This document shows positions 8,357-8,358 of a DNA stretch of 8,358 nucleotides, in pieces. Positions within the stretch are counted from its first letter, which is position 1. Each line of letters starts with the position of its first letter. The notes under the pieces were generated by a model. That model had not been told where the DNA came from. It made no database searches and worked only from the letters and a program-made list of their open reading frames with translations. Origin of the DNA: an uncultured Salinimicrobium sp. Lineage in GTDB: Bacteria; Bacteroidota; Bacteroidia; Flavobacteriales; Flavobacteriaceae. The stretch spans positions 1 to 8,358 of the forward strand of contig CAMPJY010000117.1 of assembly GCA_946887025.1 (NCBI GenBank), read 5' to 3'. The translations under genes and the position numbers were made by a program.

Positions 8357-8358
8357 AC

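Overview
The window reads as ordinary chromosomal sequence from a Bacteroidota bacterium, most likely the family Flavobacteriaceae. The protein sequences resemble the Gramella/Salinimicrobium-type group, but that finer placement is only an impression. Three things support the phylum: exact TAnnTTTG promoter -7 elements (the Bacteroidota consensus) ahead of pheT, the ABC-F gene and the lipoprotein gene; mostly weak Shine-Dalgarno signals; and a pheT gene with no pheS beside it. There are no phage, transposon, CRISPR, tRNA or rRNA signals.

Layout. Positions 44-967 (+) encode an exported protein with a TPR-like helical part and a DUF1579/lipocalin-like C-terminal part, closed by a strong intrinsic terminator (995-1022). 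pheT (1098-3524, +), the phenylalanyl-tRNA synthetase beta subunit, has its own promoter. A 230-base gap (3525-3754) holds a 10-bp-arm stem-loop directly on the pheT stop codon, an imperfect repeat and a weak AT-rich terminator. Next come three small genes on the + strand: a conserved-looking protein with two C-terminal membrane helices (3755-4474), a DUF2007 protein (4550-4789) and a 66-residue two-helix membrane protein (4878-5078). A bidirectional terminator (5077-5104) separates them from the convergent ABC-F translation-factor-type ATPase of the YbiT group (5128-6759, -). A 157-base divergent promoter region (6760-6916) then leads to a lipoprotein (6917-8356, +) with the architecture of a Bacteroidota TlpA-like protein.

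Nothing here forms an obvious multi-gene system. PheT and the YbiT-like ABC-F protein both act in translation; the exported proteins belong to the cell envelope. The two most notable observations are degenerations inside recognisable folds. The ABC-F protein has lost the Walker A lysine of its second ATPase domain and also has a degenerate signature in its first domain; by the composite-site model these fall in the same ATP site, predicting a one-site enzyme. The TlpA-like lipoprotein has Asn-Ser-Pro-Thr where the redox CxPC motif should be, predicting a protein without thiol-disulfide activity.

Two start codons differ from the longest reading frames. The ABC-F gene is called from 6759 rather than 6780, and the lipoprotein from a GTG at 6917 rather than a TTG at 6875, because in each case the longer start falls in or beside the promoter -7 element.
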